Positions 12,071 through 13,998 of a stretch of DNA of 13,998 bases are shown piece by piece. Source of the stretch: a bacterium (GTDB taxonomy: Bacteria > Patescibacteriota > Microgenomatia > Levybacterales > UBA12049). The notes under the pieces are model-generated. The model was not told the DNA's origin. It did no database searches and saw only the letters and a program-made list of their open reading frames with translations. The stretch spans positions 1 to 13,998 of the forward strand of contig JAKAMH010000018.1 of assembly GCA_021813005.1 (NCBI GenBank), given 5' to 3'. The position numbers and the translations under genes were made by a program. Each line of letters begins with the position of its first letter. The first letter of the stretch is position 1.

Positions 12071-13998
12071 CTACAAATTGGTAATCTTGTATATTTTTGT
12101 CGTGCCGCTCTCAAAAACCACTCTGCCAAACTTGGCAAACTTCTTGTCATGGAGGAGCGGATACTTCTGATACTCAAGCGTGCCGACGAAGACGTACCGG
12201 ATGTGATATTTGGTAAGGAGCATCTTTGTCAGTACGAGGTTAGACGTTTCATAGAGATTCTGCACCTCGGGGATGCGGGGCTCCGGAACGTTATAGATTT
12301 TACCGGCATTGGCAGTCTGTCCCTCAGGCAGTCCGTAACTGCCGCGCCAGAGCCATTCATGCACGGTCCAGCCCAAAACTGTCGGCAGACCGGTATTGGC
12401 TGAGACGCGGGCGAAATCCGTGTAAGAATCTCCCTGTGCTTCAAGAATAACCGGTTGCCCCGACACATGCGCATTAAGCCACAGTATGCCCTTATAATCA
12501 TCAGGGTAGGTTGTCTCAAGATATCTTATGCCGTTTAGGCCATGCGAGTGGGCGAGATCTCCGTAGTAAGAAGAAACGGCAAAATAAGGATAGGAGAAGA
12601 CAGCAACAAGGAGAATGAAAGTAATAATGACAAAAAAGCCAAAGAGTGGGAGGAAGCGTTTTTTAATGCGTCCAGCAGTTGTCACGATACGCATAACAGT
12701 ATAGGCGGAGGCGAGAGACAACATAATAAATGACTGGAAGACGAGCTTAAACATGGTATTGGCGCGGTAGTATGTCGGGTAGATATCCTTGACGTAGAAA
12801 AACTCAGGTATGAGGATGAGTAAAGTTGCTAGCAGCATGAGAAGCAGGACAAATATGTCCGGCGCAAGTAGCTTTCTGGTGCGGGATAAAAAGGCGAGAA
12901 ATGAGACGACAAAGAAGTAGAAAAATCCGTAGAGGATAAGCAGCTGCCACCAGGGTGAGCGCTGGCAGTGGTTTGGCTCAAACAGGAAGGGACCGATTTT
13001 CCCAATCGCAGTGAGACCGGCGGGGGCGCAGATAACGCCGATGCCGTGGGTAATCTGGTCGACATGGAAAAAGAGAGAGAATGGCAGTGAGAAACAAATA
13101 AGTCCGACTCCGACAATGACCGCCGGAAGAAAGGCTTTCCCAACTGCCGCAAAAATACGCGGGAAGAGCGGCCCCCCGGTTGTTTTATACAGTGTAACGG
13201 CAAAAATTACGAGCGCTGTAAGCAGAAAGTAGATGAATCCGTCCCAGGCATTAGTCATGTACATGACAGCCAGGAAGAAACTGATAAAGAGAAGGAGCGG
13301 ATACGGGAAACTGTCCTCAAACCGCAGACTGACGTGGAACGGGAAGGTCAGAGTGTGTAAGCGAGCCTTACTTCTCAGGGAATGGACAAGCAGGAGGTAA
13401 ATGAGCGCCAAGGCGGTCAGGACAATCGGGATATCGAGCACATGGCCATGCAGGTCTGAGACCACCCAGGAATAGGCGGGAAATTCATGAATGGTGTGAT
13501 AGATAAACCGGGTAGCGTTGGGATACCAGTAGCCGTTGGGAAAGGAAAGCGGAGCAAAGTGCAGTTTCCAAGGTGGGACGGGATTATCGTTTGGGTAGGG
13601 CAGAAAAAAGGCATAGAGGACATGCAGATTACCTGAGAGTGTGACGAGGAGAAAGGAGAGCAGTCCGGCCAAACCAAGACCGATTTTTGACTTTTGATAC
13701 GCCTTAATTACGGGCATAAACAGGGTGGCACCGAGCGAAAAACATTCGATGACGGAGAGCGCAAAGAGCGTGGCAATCATGAGGTTAAATGTGACAAAAG
13801 ACGGAATACCGGAAAGCTTGGTGAGTAGCGCCGTCATGAGATGTCCAAAATAGTAATAGTTAATAGTAAACGGAGCAAGCCACATATCCTTGGGTGGGAA
13901 GTAGGTACTCCGGAGAATGGAATTGATGAAACCAAAGTCCATATATTTCTCCAAGCCGTGAATATCAGGCGCGAAGGAGCGGACATAGGCCCAGCCAA
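12071..13998 (-). CDS. DUF2298 (Chlor_Arch_YYY) multi-spanning membrane protein, 5' partial
   Basis: At least 641 residues; the frame stays open to the window edge, and residues before the TTG at 13954 (GWAYVRSFAPDIHG) already fit the family, so the true start lies outside. Family hallmarks: GLEKYMDFGFINSILRS (13950s), then YFPP and NYYYFGH, from which the YYY name comes; later IHEFPAYSWVVSDLHGHVLDIP (in parts: EFPAYSWVVSDLHGHV), and a C-terminal soluble region with GQPVILEAQGDSYTDFARVS (in parts: VILEAQGDSYTDF), TGLPTVLGWTVHEWLWRG and a final FVGTLEYQKYP segment. Around ten membrane helices are visible. The architecture resembles GT-C glycosyltransferases, but the biochemical function of DUF2298 is not established. 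Its stop is one base from the LCP stop; the two TAG codons face each other. Confidence 0.85.
   Translation of the reverse strand, partial: GWAYVRSFAPDIHGLEKYMDFGFINSILRSTYFPPKDMWLAPFTINYYYFGHLMTALLTKLSGIPSFVTFNLMIATLFALSVIECFSLGATLFMPVIKAYQKSKIGLGLAGLLSFLLVTLSGNLHVLYAFFLPYPNDNPVPPWKLHFAPLSFPNGYWYPNATRFIYHTIHEFPAYSWVVSDLHGHVLDIPIVLTALALIYLLLVHSLRSKARLHTLTFPFHVSLRFEDSFPYPLLLFISFFLAVMYMTNAWDGFIYFLLTALVIFAVTLYKTTGGPLFPRIFAAVGKAFLPAVIVGVGLICFSLPFSLFFHVDQITHGIGVICAPAGLTAIGKIGPFLFEPNHCQRSPWWQLLILYGFFYFFVVSFLAFLSRTRKLLAPDIFVLLLMLLATLLILIPEFFYVKDIYPTYYRANTMFKLVFQSFIMLSLASAYTVMRIVTTAGRIKKRFLPLFGFFVIITFILLVAVFSYPYFAVSSYYGDLAHSHGLNGIRYLETTYPDDYKGILWLNAHVSGQPVILEAQGDSYTDFARVSANTGLPTVLGWTVHEWLWRGSYGLPEGQTANAGKIYNVPEPRIPEVQNLYETSNLVLTKMLLTKYHIRYVFVGTLEYQKYPLLHDKKFAKFGRVVFESGTTKIYKITNL

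Noticed and set aside
13950..13956. TTG at 13954 as start of the DUF2298 gene
   Set aside because: The frame is open to the window end and the preceding residues continue the family pattern, so this TTG is an internal Leu codon.
1..13998. CRISPR array, tRNA, rRNA, insertion sequence or prophage
   Set aside because: No regularly spaced direct repeats with unique spacers, no cloverleaf or T-loop signature, no transposase or phage protein in any frame.

Overview
The window looks like chromosomal DNA of a small-genome bacterium of the Candidate Phyla Radiation (Patescibacteria, perhaps Microgenomates-like). This is an inference from several traits: very tight gene packing with overlapping stops and starts, almost no Shine-Dalgarno sequences, shortened versions of housekeeping enzymes (ClpB without N-domain, short UvrD, short triosephosphate isomerase), a Gram-positive-style envelope set (FemX-like, LCP), and a DUF2298-type giant membrane protein. 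Real genes end in TGA, TAG and TAA, and no gene needs TGA read as an amino acid, so the standard bacterial code (table 11) applies, not the recoded TGA=Gly of Gracilibacteria/Absconditabacteria.

Layout. (1) 1-311: a stretch without a recognisable gene, holding a 27-codon ORF behind a perfect Shine-Dalgarno and closed by an intrinsic terminator. (2) 325-3214 (+): a heat-shock style unit. A CIRCE (HrcA operator) overlaps the -35 box of a strong promoter, followed by an N-domain-less clpB and a zinc-ribbon/RNase HI fusion one base later. (3) 3197-4549 (-): a beta-CASP metallo-beta-lactamase RNase, tail-to-tail with the RNase H gene. (4) 4592-6005 (+): its own consensus promoter, then nickel superoxide dismutase (sodN), its maturation protease (sodX) and a membrane-anchored methyltransferase; short heptamer repeats lie between the first two. 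(5) 10183-5965 (-): uvrD/pcrA helicase, femX-like aminoacyltransferase and a polytopic glycosyltransferase-like protein, joined by ATGA and TAATG overlaps. (6) 10164-12069 (+): tpiA and an LCP (LytR-CpsA-Psr) envelope protein. (7) 13998-12071 (-): a DUF2298 ('Chlor_Arch_YYY') membrane protein whose 5' end lies beyond the window.

How the parts fit. Two themes dominate. One is stress protection: ClpB disaggregase under HrcA-type control, and a complete nickel-SOD production cassette for superoxide. The other is envelope construction: FemX, LCP and two large multi-spanning membrane proteins. Regulation is notable. At clpB and sodN the -10 box ends exactly 8 nt before the ATG with no ribosome-binding site, which predicts leaderless mRNAs; uvrD may be the same. 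I see no CRISPR array, tRNA, rRNA, insertion sequence or phage gene. No wholly new multi-gene system is evident; the best leads are the CIRCE/leaderless clpB control region, the NiSOD cassette with an attached methyltransferase, the zinc-ribbon RNase HI, and the unexplained element at 1-311.
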